64,000 bases of DNA, taken from Gallionellaceae bacterium (GTDB lineage: Bacteria; Pseudomonadota; Gammaproteobacteria; Burkholderiales; Thiobacillaceae). Below are positions 42,581-51,573 of this stretch, in pieces; position 1 is the stretch's first letter; every line of letters starts with the position of its first letter. The notes under the pieces are model-generated. The model had not been told where the DNA came from, did not search any database, and was given only the letters and a program-made list of their open reading frames with translations. A program made the translations under genes and the position numbers. Location: positions 124,001 through 188,000 of the forward strand of contig JAQTLN010000005.1 in NCBI GenBank assembly GCA_028714875.1, written 5' to 3'.

Positions 42581-44365
42581 GCGGGGGCTCCTGAGGTTGT
42601 CTCCCTCCCCCCCCGGGGGAGGGCCGGGGAGAGGGAACACGGGTTGATTTGGCGGCACGGGTTCCTTCTCCGCCGGTTCCTCTGATGAAGTCTCTGCCCT
42701 TCGGTACCCCAATGGGGGAGAGGCGGAAAGCGGCAAATCGAAGACAAACGTGCTGCCCTGGCCTTCGCCCGCCGATTCGGCGTGGATGTGGCCGCCATGG
42801 TGTTCGACGATCTTGCGGCACAGCGCCAGGCCGATTCCGGCACCCTCGTATCGGGCGCGCGCCTGCAATCGCTGGAACACCTGGAACAGGCGCGGTATCT
42901 GGGACGGGTCGATGCCGATGCCGTTGTCGCGGATGCGTACTCTCCAGTCGCCATTACTATCGTCGCCGATGACTTCGATTTCCGGCGCGCGCTCCGCCTG
43001 GCGGTATTTCACGGCGTTGCCGATCAGGTTCTGGAACAGGCGAACCAGTTCATCGCGGCTGGCATGGATACGCGGCCAGTCGCCGCTGATTTCGATCCGC
43101 GCTCCGGCCTCGTCGATGGCCGGCTTCAGGAACAGCATGGCTTCGTCCACCGCTTCGCGGCTGGCGATCCAGCCCAGCGGCTCGGTTTTGCGCCCGACCC
43201 GCGAGTACTCCAGCAACGCCACCAGCATCTGGTCCAGGCGCTTGGCGCCATCGGTGGCGAAATGCAGGTACTCGCGGGTTTCCTCGTCGAGTTTGTCGCG
43301 CAGGGCTTTTTCCAGAAGTTGCTGATAGCTGGCGATCATGCGCAGGGGCTGCCGCATGTCGTGCGAGATGGCGTAGGCGAACTGTTCGAGTTCAGCATTG
43401 GAACGGCGCAGTTCTGTTTCCGATTGCTTGCGCGCGGAGATGTCGACATGCGTGCCCACCAAGCGGCGCGGTTGCAATACCACCCCGTCGGCATCGACGG
43501 CCAGGCAGGCGCGCGCGAGAACCTCCACCCAGTGGCCATCCTTGTGGCGCATGCGGAATTCGCTTTCGTATTTGTCCAGCTTGCCGTCCAGATAGGCGTG
43601 AACCTGCCCCAGCGCGGCGTCGCGTGACTCCGGTTCGACCAGGTTCGCCCAGGTGGCCAGGGTATCTTCCAGTTCATCCGGGCGGTAGCCGAGCATGGAT
43701 TTCCAGCGTGGCGAGTAATAGACGGCATTGGTTTCGAGATTCCAGTCCCAGAGGCCGTCATTGGCGCCTTGCAGGGCGTATTTCAGGCGTTCCCGGCTGA
43801 CCCGCAATTCCTCATCGATCCGTTTTCGTTCGCTGATGTCGGTGGCCATGGCGATCACCACATCACGGCCGAAGTAACGGCCCCGGTTGAGCCAGACCTG
43901 TTTCGGAAAGTCCTCGCCGTTTTTACGCCGACCCCAGAATTCGAACTGCCGCGGCGTGCCGGCCAGCGCCAGGCGAAGCTGCTCCCGCATCCGCTCAAGA
44001 TCGTTGCGGCCGGGCGCCGCGACATCCGCCGGGGTGAGCCCGATCAGTTCCTCGCGGCGATAGCCGTACATGCGCTCGGCGCCGAGATTGATGTCGAGAA
44101 AACATCCGTTGCCATCGAGAATGTAGATGGCCTCGCTGACGCTGTTGAACAAACCCCGGTAACTGGCCTCGCTTTCGCGCAGTTGTGCTTCCCGCTCGTT
44201 CAGCGACTGGATGCCGCGCCGCTGGTGCAGGATGAAGAACACCAGTGCCGCCACAAACCCACCGCACAGAATCAGGTATCCCGGCTGTGGCGTGCTGTAA
44301 GCGGCCAGCGCGATATTCGGGAAACCGGAGAGGGCGGTGGCGAGCGGAACCAAGAGGGGTCTCAT
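41747..44365 (-). CDS. PAS histidine kinase reading in frame into a PhnD-like binding protein
   Basis: One open frame of 872 codons. Residues 1-50 carry a signal-like/TM segment; PAS1 about 68-190; PAS2 about 195-315; the HisKA H-box AYAISHDMRQPLRM is near 334; the HATPase follows with LFQNLIGNAVKYR, DNGIGIDPSQ and GAGIGLALCRK. After a Pro-rich, repeat-derived linker (about 545-595), residue 596 begins a second signal peptide and a PhnD-like protein ending at 872. Either this is a kinase-sensor fusion, or two genes whose boundary stop was erased by repeat insertion. Confidence 0.85.
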   Translation of the reverse strand: MRPLLVPLATALSGFPNIALAAYSTPQPGYLILCGGFVAALVFFILHQRRGIQSLNEREAQLRESEASYRGLFNSVSEAIYILDGNGCFLDINLGAERMYGYRREELIGLTPADVAAPGRNDLERMREQLRLALAGTPRQFEFWGRRKNGEDFPKQVWLNRGRYFGRDVVIAMATDISERKRIDEELRVSRERLKYALQGANDGLWDWNLETNAVYYSPRWKSMLGYRPDELEDTLATWANLVEPESRDAALGQVHAYLDGKLDKYESEFRMRHKDGHWVEVLARACLAVDADGVVLQPRRLVGTHVDISARKQSETELRRSNAELEQFAYAISHDMRQPLRMIASYQQLLEKALRDKLDEETREYLHFATDGAKRLDQMLVALLEYSRVGRKTEPLGWIASREAVDEAMLFLKPAIDEAGARIEISGDWPRIHASRDELVRLFQNLIGNAVKYRQAERAPEIEVIGDDSNGDWRVRIRDNGIGIDPSQIPRLFQVFQRLQARARYEGAGIGLALCRKIVEHHGGHIHAESAGEGQGSTFVFDLPLSASPPLGYRRAETSSEEPAEKEPVPPNQPVFPLPGPPPGGEGDNLRSPRMKHLLAFLALALFGAFAHAADTYSFGVLSQRSAVLTAQYWNPILDYVGRKSGVNLLLKVARTAPESHDATERGEYDFIYSNHIFQPKMAVANYQVILRPRDEAITGQIVTLEDSPIRSLKELQGMEVGFPSLAAFVGYAVPMDQLLRLGIGVTPVFGGNQEGIMGQLKAGKVIAASVNSQVMRAFAARENMKYRVIWESVPFHNLPIAVHPRVPREVTNAVRMIIDGMEHDAEGRKVLEASAQVIAQKPPYGFQSSSPADYRSYTEFYRNTLVKDIK
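42600..42640. repeat. CCCTCTCCCC..GGGGGAGGGAG repeat in the kinase-PhnD linker
   Basis: A C/G-rich near-palindrome (CCCTCCC..GGGGGAGGG) typical of dispersed intergenic repeats. Read on the minus strand it encodes PLPGPPPGGEG without a stop and so joins two reading frames. Confidence 0.65.
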
Positions 44366-44379
44366 GAGAGCATGGCGTG

Positions 44380-45282
44380 TTATCGGGGCGCGAGCCTGAC
44401 CGTGGCCTCCAGTTCATTGCCGCAGCCGTGATAGTCCAGGTGGTCGAAGCTCAACAGCTTCGCCATCGCAATGCCGCGTCCGTGTGTGTCGAAGGCGCGT
44501 TCCGGGCGCATTTCCAGGAAATCCAGCCACTCGAAACCGGCACCCTGATCGCGCAGCAGAAAGCGAATTTCCCGCTCGCCGCGTTCAAATTCGATGCGCG
44601 CGCGGCGTTCGCCCCAGATTAAATCGGCCAGGCGCCGGGTGATTTCCTCATCCAGGTCACCCGCGGCGATAAGTTGCGATTTCTCCTGGTAGGTGATGCC
44701 CAGGTTGCCGTGCTCTATCGCGTTGAGCATGAGTTCGGACAAGCCCAGCGCGACTTTTTCGCTATCCGGACAGGCGTTGGCGAGCAGGGAGGCGATGGCG
44801 CGCGCCTCGTCCGGGGTGCGAAAGGTAAATGCGGCATGTTCCAGGTGAATCAGTGTGCGCGCCGCCTTGCGGGCTTCATCGCGAATTTCCAGGGTGTGGC
44901 GAAAGTCGCGCACGGCGGTTTCGACGATGGCCAGCAGGGTGGCCGCGGCGAATGGCTTGGTGAGGTAGTAGTAGGCGCCGCCGCGCAGCCCTTCGAGCAC
45001 TTCCTCGGGCTGAATCAGGCCGCTCTGCATGATCACCGGGGTGTGGGAAAGCGCGGCGTCCGCCTTGATCCGCCGCAACACTTCGATACCGTCTATACCC
45101 GGCATCATGCGGTCGAGCAGGATGGCGTGGTAACGCTCCGGATTGGCCGCCAGCAAGGCCCAGGCCGTGTCACCCTCTACCGCGCTATCGACCGCATAGC
45201 CGGCGTCGGAGAGATTCTCCAGAAGAATTTCCAGGCTGATCGGATCATCTTCGGCAACCAGCAGATGCGTGATGGCGGACAT
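44380..45282 (-). CDS. Response regulator with RsbW-type ATPase domain
   Basis: A 300-residue protein: receiver (about 5-125) with Asp57 in HAILLDRMMPGIDG, then a linker helix, then a HATPase_c_2 domain (about 150-298). That domain has ELMLNAIEHGNLG (N-box), RDQGAGFEW and HGRGIAMAKLLSFD. This is the architecture of anti-sigma-type serine kinases coupled to a receiver. No STAS antagonist or PP2C phosphatase is in the window. First gene of the leftward signalling operon, 14 bases before the PAS kinase. Confidence 0.9.
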   Translation of the reverse strand: MSAITHLLVAEDDPISLEILLENLSDAGYAVDSAVEGDTAWALLAANPERYHAILLDRMMPGIDGIEVLRRIKADAALSHTPVIMQSGLIQPEEVLEGLRGGAYYYLTKPFAAATLLAIVETAVRDFRHTLEIRDEARKAARTLIHLEHAAFTFRTPDEARAIASLLANACPDSEKVALGLSELMLNAIEHGNLGITYQEKSQLIAAGDLDEEITRRLADLIWGERRARIEFERGEREIRFLLRDQGAGFEWLDFLEMRPERAFDTHGRGIAMAKLLSFDHLDYHGCGNELEATVRLAPR

Positions 45283-45503
45283 GGTTTTGTAATTTGAGAC
45301 CGGACTATCCGCTTAGCGGCGTGCTGATAAAAAAACTTGAGCGCGAAGTCCTTGGCCCGGTGCCGCGAATCGCGCCGGGAAAAACATGTGGGGTGCGCCG
45401 CGCGCGCCATTCGAGTGGCGCAGTGCGCGCGGCGCACCCCACGGAATCAAGCGGTTGGAGGGTATTTCCAGGGCGCCGACTCAGGCCAACACCTGCCGCG
45501 GGC
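45283..45503. other. Intergenic region with GTGGGGTGCGCCGCGCGC palindrome
   Basis: The stretch holds the operon promoter for 45282 leftward. An inverted repeat at 45388-45442 has perfect 18-base arms GTGGGGTGCGCCGCGCGC and GCGCGCGGCGCACCCCAC. No gene was recognised here. Confidence 0.65.
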
Positions 45504-46850
45504 TCATTCCAGCGCCAGCGTCAGCGTGAAACAGGTCATGCCGTTTTTACTCCGCGCGCTGATGTCGCCGCCGTGCATCTGGGCGATGGAGCGGGCGATG
45601 GCCAGCCCGAGGCCGGCACCTTCGCCGCTGCCGCGCCGCGCGGGGTCGCCGGTGTAGAAACGGTCGAACAGGCGTGGCAGGGCTTCCGGGGGAATCCCGG
45701 CGCCCGGGTTTTCCATGGCGATGCTTGCCAGATGCTCGGCCAGCGACAGCCGCACGGCGATTTCGCCCCCGGCCGGGGTATGGCGTATGGCGTTGGACAG
45801 CAGATTGGCCAATGCCCGCCGCAACATCGCGCGGTCGCCGACTACGCGCGCGGCGCCGCTGGCGACCAATCGCACCTGGCGGTCGGCGGCCAGCGCCTCG
45901 AAGAATTCGAGCAGCCGCGCCACCTCGTCGGCCAGTTCGATTTCCTCTCGCTTCGGCACCAGCAGGCGGTTGTCGGCCTGAGCCAGAAACAGCATGTCGC
46001 CGATCATGCGCGCCAGGCGCTCGTATTCCTCCAGATTGGAGCCCAGCACCTCGCGGTATTCCTCGGCGCCGCGGGCGCGTGTCAGCGCCACCTGGGTTTC
46101 GGTCATCAGGTTGCTGACCGGCGTGCGCAACTCATGGGCGATGTCGGAAGAGAACTCGGACAAACGTCGGAAGGAATCTTCCAGCCGTGCCAGCATGGCG
46201 TTGAAAGCGGCCACCAGGGCCTCGATTTCCGCCGGCACCCGCGTCTCGGGCAGGCGTTCGCCGAGGCGGCTGGCGGACAGCCCCGCCGCCAGCGCGGTCA
46301 CCTCCCGCAACGGGCGCAGGCCGGCGCGGGTCGCGGCCCAGCCGAGCGCGGCGGTCAGCAGGGCGGCAAGGCCGATGGCCAGCGCAAGGAGATGACGAAA
46401 CTCGGCCATGAATTGCTGGTGGTGCTCGATACCCTGGGCGATGGCCACCGCGTAGTCGCCACCCGCGGCCGGGATCGTCGCCCGCAGCCCGCGCATGTCG
46501 CGTGCATTCACTTTCCACAGTGCCAGACCGGGCGGCTCGGCGATCAGCGCCTCCGGGTCGTCGATATCGGCGCTGGCATAGAGCAGGGTGCCCGCCGGCC
46601 CGGCCAACGCCAGCACCAGGCCGTGATGCCCGACCAGGGCGTCGTGCAGCCGTCGCGGCAGGGTTTCCTGACTGCCTTGGGTCAACAGGTTGCGCACCAG
46701 ATCCAGCTTGCCGGCGAGTTCATGATGGTCGATCTCGACGAAGTGGCGCTCCACCGCCCGCGCCACGAACAATCCCACCACCAGCAGCACCAAGGCGGCG
46801 GCGGCGGCAAACAACAGGCTGATGCGAGCGGTCAGGGAAAAAGAGGTCAT
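45504..46850 (-). CDS. Heavy-metal sensor histidine kinase, CusS-like
   Basis: A 448-residue sensor of the CusS/PcoS/SilS class: TM1 about 10-32, periplasmic loop, TM2 about 155-175, HAMP about 176-230. The H-box is SSDIAHELRTPVSNLMTETQ (about 234-253), then HATPase with NLLSNAIRHTPAGG, ENPGAGIPPE and GAGLGLAIARS. The family normally senses periplasmic Cu or Ag with a CusR-type regulator next door, but no such regulator is adjacent here. Copper ATPase copA at 3923-6457 is a plausible target. Confidence 0.85.
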   Translation of the reverse strand: MTSFSLTARISLLFAAAAALVLLVVGLFVARAVERHFVEIDHHELAGKLDLVRNLLTQGSQETLPRRLHDALVGHHGLVLALAGPAGTLLYASADIDDPEALIAEPPGLALWKVNARDMRGLRATIPAAGGDYAVAIAQGIEHHQQFMAEFRHLLALAIGLAALLTAALGWAATRAGLRPLREVTALAAGLSASRLGERLPETRVPAEIEALVAAFNAMLARLEDSFRRLSEFSSDIAHELRTPVSNLMTETQVALTRARGAEEYREVLGSNLEEYERLARMIGDMLFLAQADNRLLVPKREEIELADEVARLLEFFEALAADRQVRLVASGAARVVGDRAMLRRALANLLSNAIRHTPAGGEIAVRLSLAEHLASIAMENPGAGIPPEALPRLFDRFYTGDPARRGSGEGAGLGLAIARSIAQMHGGDISARSKNGMTCFTLTLALE

Positions 46851-47053
46851 GGGTGGGCGTTAATCGGGAACACGGCGCAGGGTAGCGCATTCCACAGTCT
46901 GGTCCGCAAGGCCTTGTTACGTATGGCTTACATGCGGGGCAATAGATGTCGACTGCTCATGCATTATTTCGTCTTCCCGGGCCAGGGTGTGCTTGAATTG
47001 GCGCCCCCGCGTAGCCACGCGGTCAGTCTGCATCCCGTGGCAACATCCCATTA

Positions 47054-49336
47054 ATGACGCTTTGGCTTTCTTCCGCACGGACTCCCTTGGATACCGCAAA
47101 ACCTCTCTTCTCCCATCGTCCCTTCTGGGCCAAACGCTTCGGCGTGGCACCGTTTCTGCCGATGTCGCGCAAGGAAATGGACGCGCTGGGTTGGGACAGT
47201 TGCGATGTCATCCTGGTGACCGGCGATGCCTATATCGACCATCCCAGTTTCGGCATGGCGCTGGTGGGGCGGCTGCTGGAGGCGCAGGGCTTCCGCGTCG
47301 GCATCATCAGCCAGCCGGACTGGAAATCGGCCGAGCCTTTCCGCGCGTTGGGGCGGCCGAATCTGTATTACGGGGTGACGGCGGGGAACATGGATTCGAT
47401 GGTGAATCGCTATACCTCGGATCGGCGTATCCGTTCCGACGACGCCTATACCGCCAACGCCGAGCCCAACAAGCGCCCGGATCGCGCCGTGGTGGCCTAT
47501 TCACAGCGTTGCCGCGAGGCTTATTCCGGGGTGAACGTGGTGATCGGCGGCATCGAGGCGAGCCTGCGCCGCATCGCGCATTACGACTATTGGTCGGACA
47601 AGGTGCGTCGCTCGGTGCTGGCCGACTCCAAGGCCGACATGCTCATGTTCGGCAACGCGGAACGGGCGCTGGTGGCGCTGACCCATCGCCTGGCGGCGGG
47701 CGAGGCCATCTCCGACATTCGCGATCTGCGCGGCACGGCGTTCATGGCGCCGTTCGGCTGGAAGCCCAGCGAGGAATGGGCGGAGATCGACTCGACGCAA
47801 TTGGAAATACTTGGCCGCGTCGATCCGCATCCTGATCCTTATGCTGTGACCACTCCCCCCTTTGAAAAAGGGGGGCCGGGGGGGATTTCTTCGACCGTCG
47901 CGGCAACGGCAAATCCCCCCCAACCCCCCTTTGGTAAAGGGGGGGGCACATACCCGTTACACGATCTCACCGGTGAGGCACGCCGCAAGGCACGCCAGGC
48001 CGCCCGTGCCCACACGGTGCTGCGCATCCCCGCCTATGACCTGGTGGAGAAGAACCCGGTGCTCTACGCGCATGCCTCGCGCATGCTGCATCTCGAATCC
48101 AACCCCGGCAATGCTCGCGCCCTGGTGCAGGCGCACGGCGAGCGCGATGTCTGGCTGAACCCGCCGCCGTTGCCGCTGGCCACCGAGGAACTCGACCGCG
48201 TCTACGACATGCCCTACGCGCGGGCGCCGCATCCGGTCTATGGCGAGGCGAAGATTCCCGCCTGGGAGATGATCCGTTTCTCGATCAACATCATGCGTGG
48301 CTGCTTCGGCGGCTGTACCTTCTGTTCCATCACCGAGCATGAGGGCCGCATCATCCAGAGCCGCTCCGAGGAATCCATCCTCAACGAAATCGAAGCCATC
48401 CGCGACAAGACGCCCGGCTTCACCGGGGTGATTTCCGACCTCGGCGGTCCCACCGCCAATATGTATCGCCTGGCCTGCAAAGACCCGGTCATCGAATCCG
48501 CCTGCCGTCGTTTGAGCTGCGTGTTCCCGGACATCTGCGAGAACATGGGCACCGACCACGGGCCGCTGGTGCAGCTCTACCGCAAGGCGCGCGCGCTGCC
48601 CGGCATCAAGAAGATCCTCATCAGTTCCGGGGTGCGTTACGACCTGGCGTTGCGCTCGCCGGAATATGTAAAGGAACTGGTCACCCACCATGTCGGCGGC
48701 TATCTCAAGATCGCCCCGGAACACACCGAGGAAGGCCCGCTCAACCACATGATGAAGCCGGGCATCGCCGCCTACGACCGCTTCAAACTGATGTTCGAGC
48801 GCTTCTCGAAAGAGGCCGGCAAGGAGCAGTACCTGATTCCCTACTTCATCGCCGCCCACCCCGGCACCACCGATGAAGACATGCTCAACCTGGCGCTCTG
48901 GCTGAAGCACAACAACTTCCGTTTGGACCAGGTACAGACTTTCCTGCCGACGCCGATGGCGCTGGCCACCACCATGTATCACACCGAGCGCAACCCGCTG
49001 AAAAAGGTACTGGGCGGCGGCGATAACAAAACCTCGGCCGTATCGGTCGTCCGCGCCGGACGCACGCGCAAACTGCACAAGGCTTTCCTGCGCTACCACG
49101 ACGCGGAAAACTGGCCGCTGCTGCGCGATGCCCTGCAAGCGATGGGCCGCGCCGACTTGATCGGCAACGGCAAGAAGCACCTGATTCCAACCTTCCAGCC
49201 GGCCGGCACCGGCCGCCGCTTCGAAAGCGCCACCCCCGCCGGAGAACACCGGCCACCCCGGCCCGCTGCCCGGACCAAGCCGGAGTCGCGCCGCCCGGTA
49301 AAGCCTTCAGGCCCGCGCGGCAAGCGGCCGCGATAG
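47054..49336 (+). CDS. ygiQ: YgiQ-family radical SAM protein
   Basis: A 760-residue radical SAM protein of unknown reaction. It opens with [24 protein letters not shown], has [22 protein letters not shown], and the 4Fe-4S motif [11 protein letters not shown] with Cys417, Cys421 and Cys424. The C-terminal DUF3362-like region precedes a basic, Pro-rich tail. Residues about 267-298 ([19 protein letters not shown]) come from an in-frame KGG repeat and are absent from the family. All core motifs are intact. Confidence 0.92.
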   Translation: MTLWLSSARTPLDTAKPLFSHRPFWAKRFGVAPFLPMSRKEMDALGWDSCDVILVTGDAYIDHPSFGMALVGRLLEAQGFRVGIISQPDWKSAEPFRALGRPNLYYGVTAGNMDSMVNRYTSDRRIRSDDAYTANAEPNKRPDRAVVAYSQRCREAYSGVNVVIGGIEASLRRIAHYDYWSDKVRRSVLADSKADMLMFGNAERALVALTHRLAAGEAISDIRDLRGTAFMAPFGWKPSEEWAEIDSTQLEILGRVDPHPDPYAVTTPPFEKGGPGGISSTVAATANPPQPPFGKGGGTYPLHDLTGEARRKARQAARAHTVLRIPAYDLVEKNPVLYAHASRMLHLESNPGNARALVQAHGERDVWLNPPPLPLATEELDRVYDMPYARAPHPVYGEAKIPAWEMIRFSINIMRGCFGGCTFCSITEHEGRIIQSRSEESILNEIEAIRDKTPGFTGVISDLGGPTANMYRLACKDPVIESACRRLSCVFPDICENMGTDHGPLVQLYRKARALPGIKKILISSGVRYDLALRSPEYVKELVTHHVGGYLKIAPEHTEEGPLNHMMKPGIAAYDRFKLMFERFSKEAGKEQYLIPYFIAAHPGTTDEDMLNLALWLKHNNFRLDQVQTFLPTPMALATTMYHTERNPLKKVLGGGDNKTSAVSVVRAGRTRKLHKAFLRYHDAENWPLLRDALQAMGRADLIGNGKKHLIPTFQPAGTGRRFESATPAGEHRPPRPAARTKPESRRPVKPSGPRGKRPR
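47854..47946. repeat. KGG-type palindromic repeat inside ygiQ
   Basis: CCCCCCTTTGAAAAAGGGGGG hairpin (split around 47855-47876), GGGGGGATTTCTTCG arm, AAATCCCCCC arm and second hairpin CCCCCCTTTGGTAAAGGGGGG. It is read through in the ygiQ frame as about 31 residues. Confidence 0.85.
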
Positions 49337-49359
49337 CGCGCTAATCCGCCTTACCTATT

Positions 49360-49400
49360 CGGTAGCGCCGGCTACCAGCCGGCTGTTATGCCGGCACTGC
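49360..49400. repeat. GTAGCGCCGGCTACC repeat after ygiQ
   Basis: GGTAGCGCCGGCTACCAGCCGGC plus ATGCCGGCACTGC, a degenerate GTAGCGCC-family element in the 128-base convergent gap between ygiQ and the MoxR ATPase gene. Confidence 0.6.
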
Positions 49401-49464
49401 ATCAACCCTGATGGGGGGGCGATACCGAGAAGTCTGTCCAATGGTGGCGGCGGTAGCGGCCCGT

Positions 49465-50379
49465 TCAGGGAATCGCCACTTCCAGCAGTATCCGCGCGGC
49501 CCAGTCGTCGGCCGGGTTGGTGAGGCCGACGGTGGGGAATAGGCGGTGCGGCACCAGGGCCGGCAGTACCGCGCGCACGTCCTCGGGTTGCGCGAAGGCG
49601 CGGCCTTGCAGGTAGGCCCAGGCTTGCGTGGCTCGGAGGAAGCCGAGGCCGGCGCGCGGGGAGAGGCCGGCGGCGAAGCGGCTGTCGCCGCGGCTGGCGG
49701 CGAGCAGGGCTTGCAGGTAGTCGAGCAGGGCATCCGCGACATGCACCGCCTGCACTTCCTGTTGCAGGCGAGTGAAATCCGCCGGGTTCAGGATGGCCGG
49801 CAGATTCGCCAGCACGTCGCGCCGGTCCTGGCCCTGGAGCAAGGCGCGTTCGGCGGCGTGGTCGGGGTAGCCGAGGCGGATGCGCATGAGGAAACGGTCG
49901 AGTTGCGAATCCGGCAGGGGGAAAGCGCCGGCCTGGTCGCTGGGGTTCTGGGTGGCGATGACGAAGAAGGGGGAGGGCAGGGGGCGGGTTTCGCCCTCGA
50001 TGCTGACCTGGTCTTCTTCCATTGCTTCCAGCAGGGCGCTTTGCGCCTTCGGGCTGGCGCGATTGATTTCGTCGGCGAGGATGACCTGGGCGAAGATCGG
50101 GCCGGGATGAAAGCTGAACTGGGCGCTTTCCCGGTCATAGATCGCCGCGCCGAGGATGTCGGCCGGAAGCAGGTCGCTGGTGAACTGGATGCGGTGGAAG
50201 TCCAGGCCCAGTGTGCGGGCGAGGGCATGCGCCAGCGTGGTCTTGCCGACACCGGGGGCGTCTTCAATGAGTAGATGCCCGCGCGCCAGCAGGCAGGCCA
50301 TGCACAGGCGCACCTGGTTTTCCTTGCCGAGAACGACGCGGTTGACCTGGGTGAGGGCTTGCTGGAGGGCGGGGGTCAT
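49465..50379 (-). CDS. MoxR-family AAA+ ATPase
   Basis: A 304-residue MoxR chaperone-type ATPase: Walker A EDAPGVGKTTLAHAL (about 37-51), Walker B VILADEINRASPKAQSALLEAMEE (split across 95-118), sensor 1 IATQNPSDQAG, and C-terminal lid LSPRAGLGFLRA. Family members assemble metal centres or surface complexes with a VWA-domain partner, but none follows here. Other MoxR loci also carry DUF58 and transglutaminase genes; these are absent too. Confidence 0.9.
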   Translation of the reverse strand: MTPALQQALTQVNRVVLGKENQVRLCMACLLARGHLLIEDAPGVGKTTLAHALARTLGLDFHRIQFTSDLLPADILGAAIYDRESAQFSFHPGPIFAQVILADEINRASPKAQSALLEAMEEDQVSIEGETRPLPSPFFVIATQNPSDQAGAFPLPDSQLDRFLMRIRLGYPDHAAERALLQGQDRRDVLANLPAILNPADFTRLQQEVQAVHVADALLDYLQALLAASRGDSRFAAGLSPRAGLGFLRATQAWAYLQGRAFAQPEDVRAVLPALVPHRLFPTVGLTNPADDWAARILLEVAIP

Positions 50380-50439
50380 GGATGCGGGGGCGGGGTCGCG
50401 ACGGTGAGTATCGTCGCGGCATTGTATTGCCGGCGCGGT

Positions 50440-51573
50440 TCAGTTGCTTCTGGTGAACGGGTTACGTTCGTTCAGTTCATCCATATAAAGCTCGATGCCA
50501 CCTGCTTCGCGGCGCAAATAGTCTTCCACGGCGCTGACGAAGCGTGGGTGGGCCAGCCAGTGCGCCGACCAGGTGGTGACCGGCAGGAAGCCGCGTGAGA
50601 GTTTGTGTTCGCCCTGGGCGCCGCCCTCGAAGGTGGCGATCTGGTTGGCGATGCAGAACTCGATGGCCTGGTAGTAGCAGGTCTCGAAGTGCAGACCGGG
50701 GTGATATTCCAGGGTGCCCCAGGAGCGGCCATAGAGGGCGTGCTCGTCGTAAAAGTTGAGGGCGGCGGCGATGGGCTGGCCGTCGCGCAGGGCGATGATG
50801 AGCAACAGGTGTTGCGGCATGGTCGCGCCGATGCGCTGGAAGAACGCCAGCGTCAGGGCCTGCGGCGAATTGAATTGTTGATGTGTCTGCGCGTAACAAC
50901 GCTGGAAATGTTGCCAGTGCGCGGCCGTGATCTGTTCCCCGCGCAGATGCTCGAACTGGATGCCGGCATCGCGAACCTTGCGCCGTTCCTGCTGGATGCG
51001 CTTGCGCTTGTCGTGGCGCATGCCCGCCAGGTAAGCGGTGAAGTCGGCATAGCCGGGATTGCGCCAATGGAATTGCACGCCTTTGCGCAACATCATGCCT
51101 TGCTGTTGCATCTCCAGCGCCTCGCCTTCCGTGGGGAACAGGACATGCAGCCCGGAGGCGTCGGATTCCCGCGCCAGTTGCAAGGCGGCGCTGACCAGTT
51201 CGGCGCGCAGCTCGGGGGTGGCCGCCAGCAATCTGGCCCCCGCCACTGGCGTGAATGGCACCGCGCCGAGCAACTTCGGGTAATAGCGCAGGCCGTGCCG
51301 CTGGTAGGCCTCCGCCCAGGCCCAGTCGAACACGAATTCACCCCAGGAGTGCGTCTTGCCGTACAGCGGCATGGCGGCTAGCAGTTGCTCGTTACGCCAG
51401 ATCGTCAGGAATTGCGTATGCCAGCCGGTTTCCGGGCTGGCGCAGCCGGTTTCCTGTAAAGCACTGAGAAAGGCGTGGCGGAGAAAAGGGTTGTTGGCTC
51501 CCGTGCCGGCGGCTAGAGCGTCCCATTGCGCCGCGGGAATCGCGGCGATGGACTCGATTAACTTAACGGTCAA
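50440..51573 (-). CDS. FemAB/GNAT-like N-acyltransferase (PF04339)
   Basis: A 377-residue protein related to predicted peptidogalycan-associated acyltransferases (COG3146): NPFLRHAFLSALQETGCA near 30, the SWGEFVFDWAWAEAYQRHGLRYYPKLL block near 80, and the C-terminal HPGLHFETCYYQAIEFCI and FEGGAQGEHKLSRGFLP motifs. Substrate unknown. The best start is TTG 51573, which overlaps the stop of the upstream methyltransferase gene; an upstream extension would read through that gene in another frame. Confidence 0.85.
   Translation of the reverse strand: MTVKLIESIAAIPAAQWDALAAGTGANNPFLRHAFLSALQETGCASPETGWHTQFLTIWRNEQLLAAMPLYGKTHSWGEFVFDWAWAEAYQRHGLRYYPKLLGAVPFTPVAGARLLAATPELRAELVSAALQLARESDASGLHVLFPTEGEALEMQQQGMMLRKGVQFHWRNPGYADFTAYLAGMRHDKRKRIQQERRKVRDAGIQFEHLRGEQITAAHWQHFQRCYAQTHQQFNSPQALTLAFFQRIGATMPQHLLLIIALRDGQPIAAALNFYDEHALYGRSWGTLEYHPGLHFETCYYQAIEFCIANQIATFEGGAQGEHKLSRGFLPVTTWSAHWLAHPRFVSAVEDYLRREAGGIELYMDELNERNPFTRSN

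Noticed and set aside
45294-47054. Plus-strand frame opposite the CusS-like kinase (586 codons)
   Set aside because: Gln/Arg/Gly-rich shadow translation; the minus strand carries all conserved kinase boxes.
49386-49742. Minus-strand frame overlapping the 3' end of the MoxR gene
   Set aside because: Ser/Pro/Arg-rich shadow in a different frame from the conserved MoxR C-terminus.
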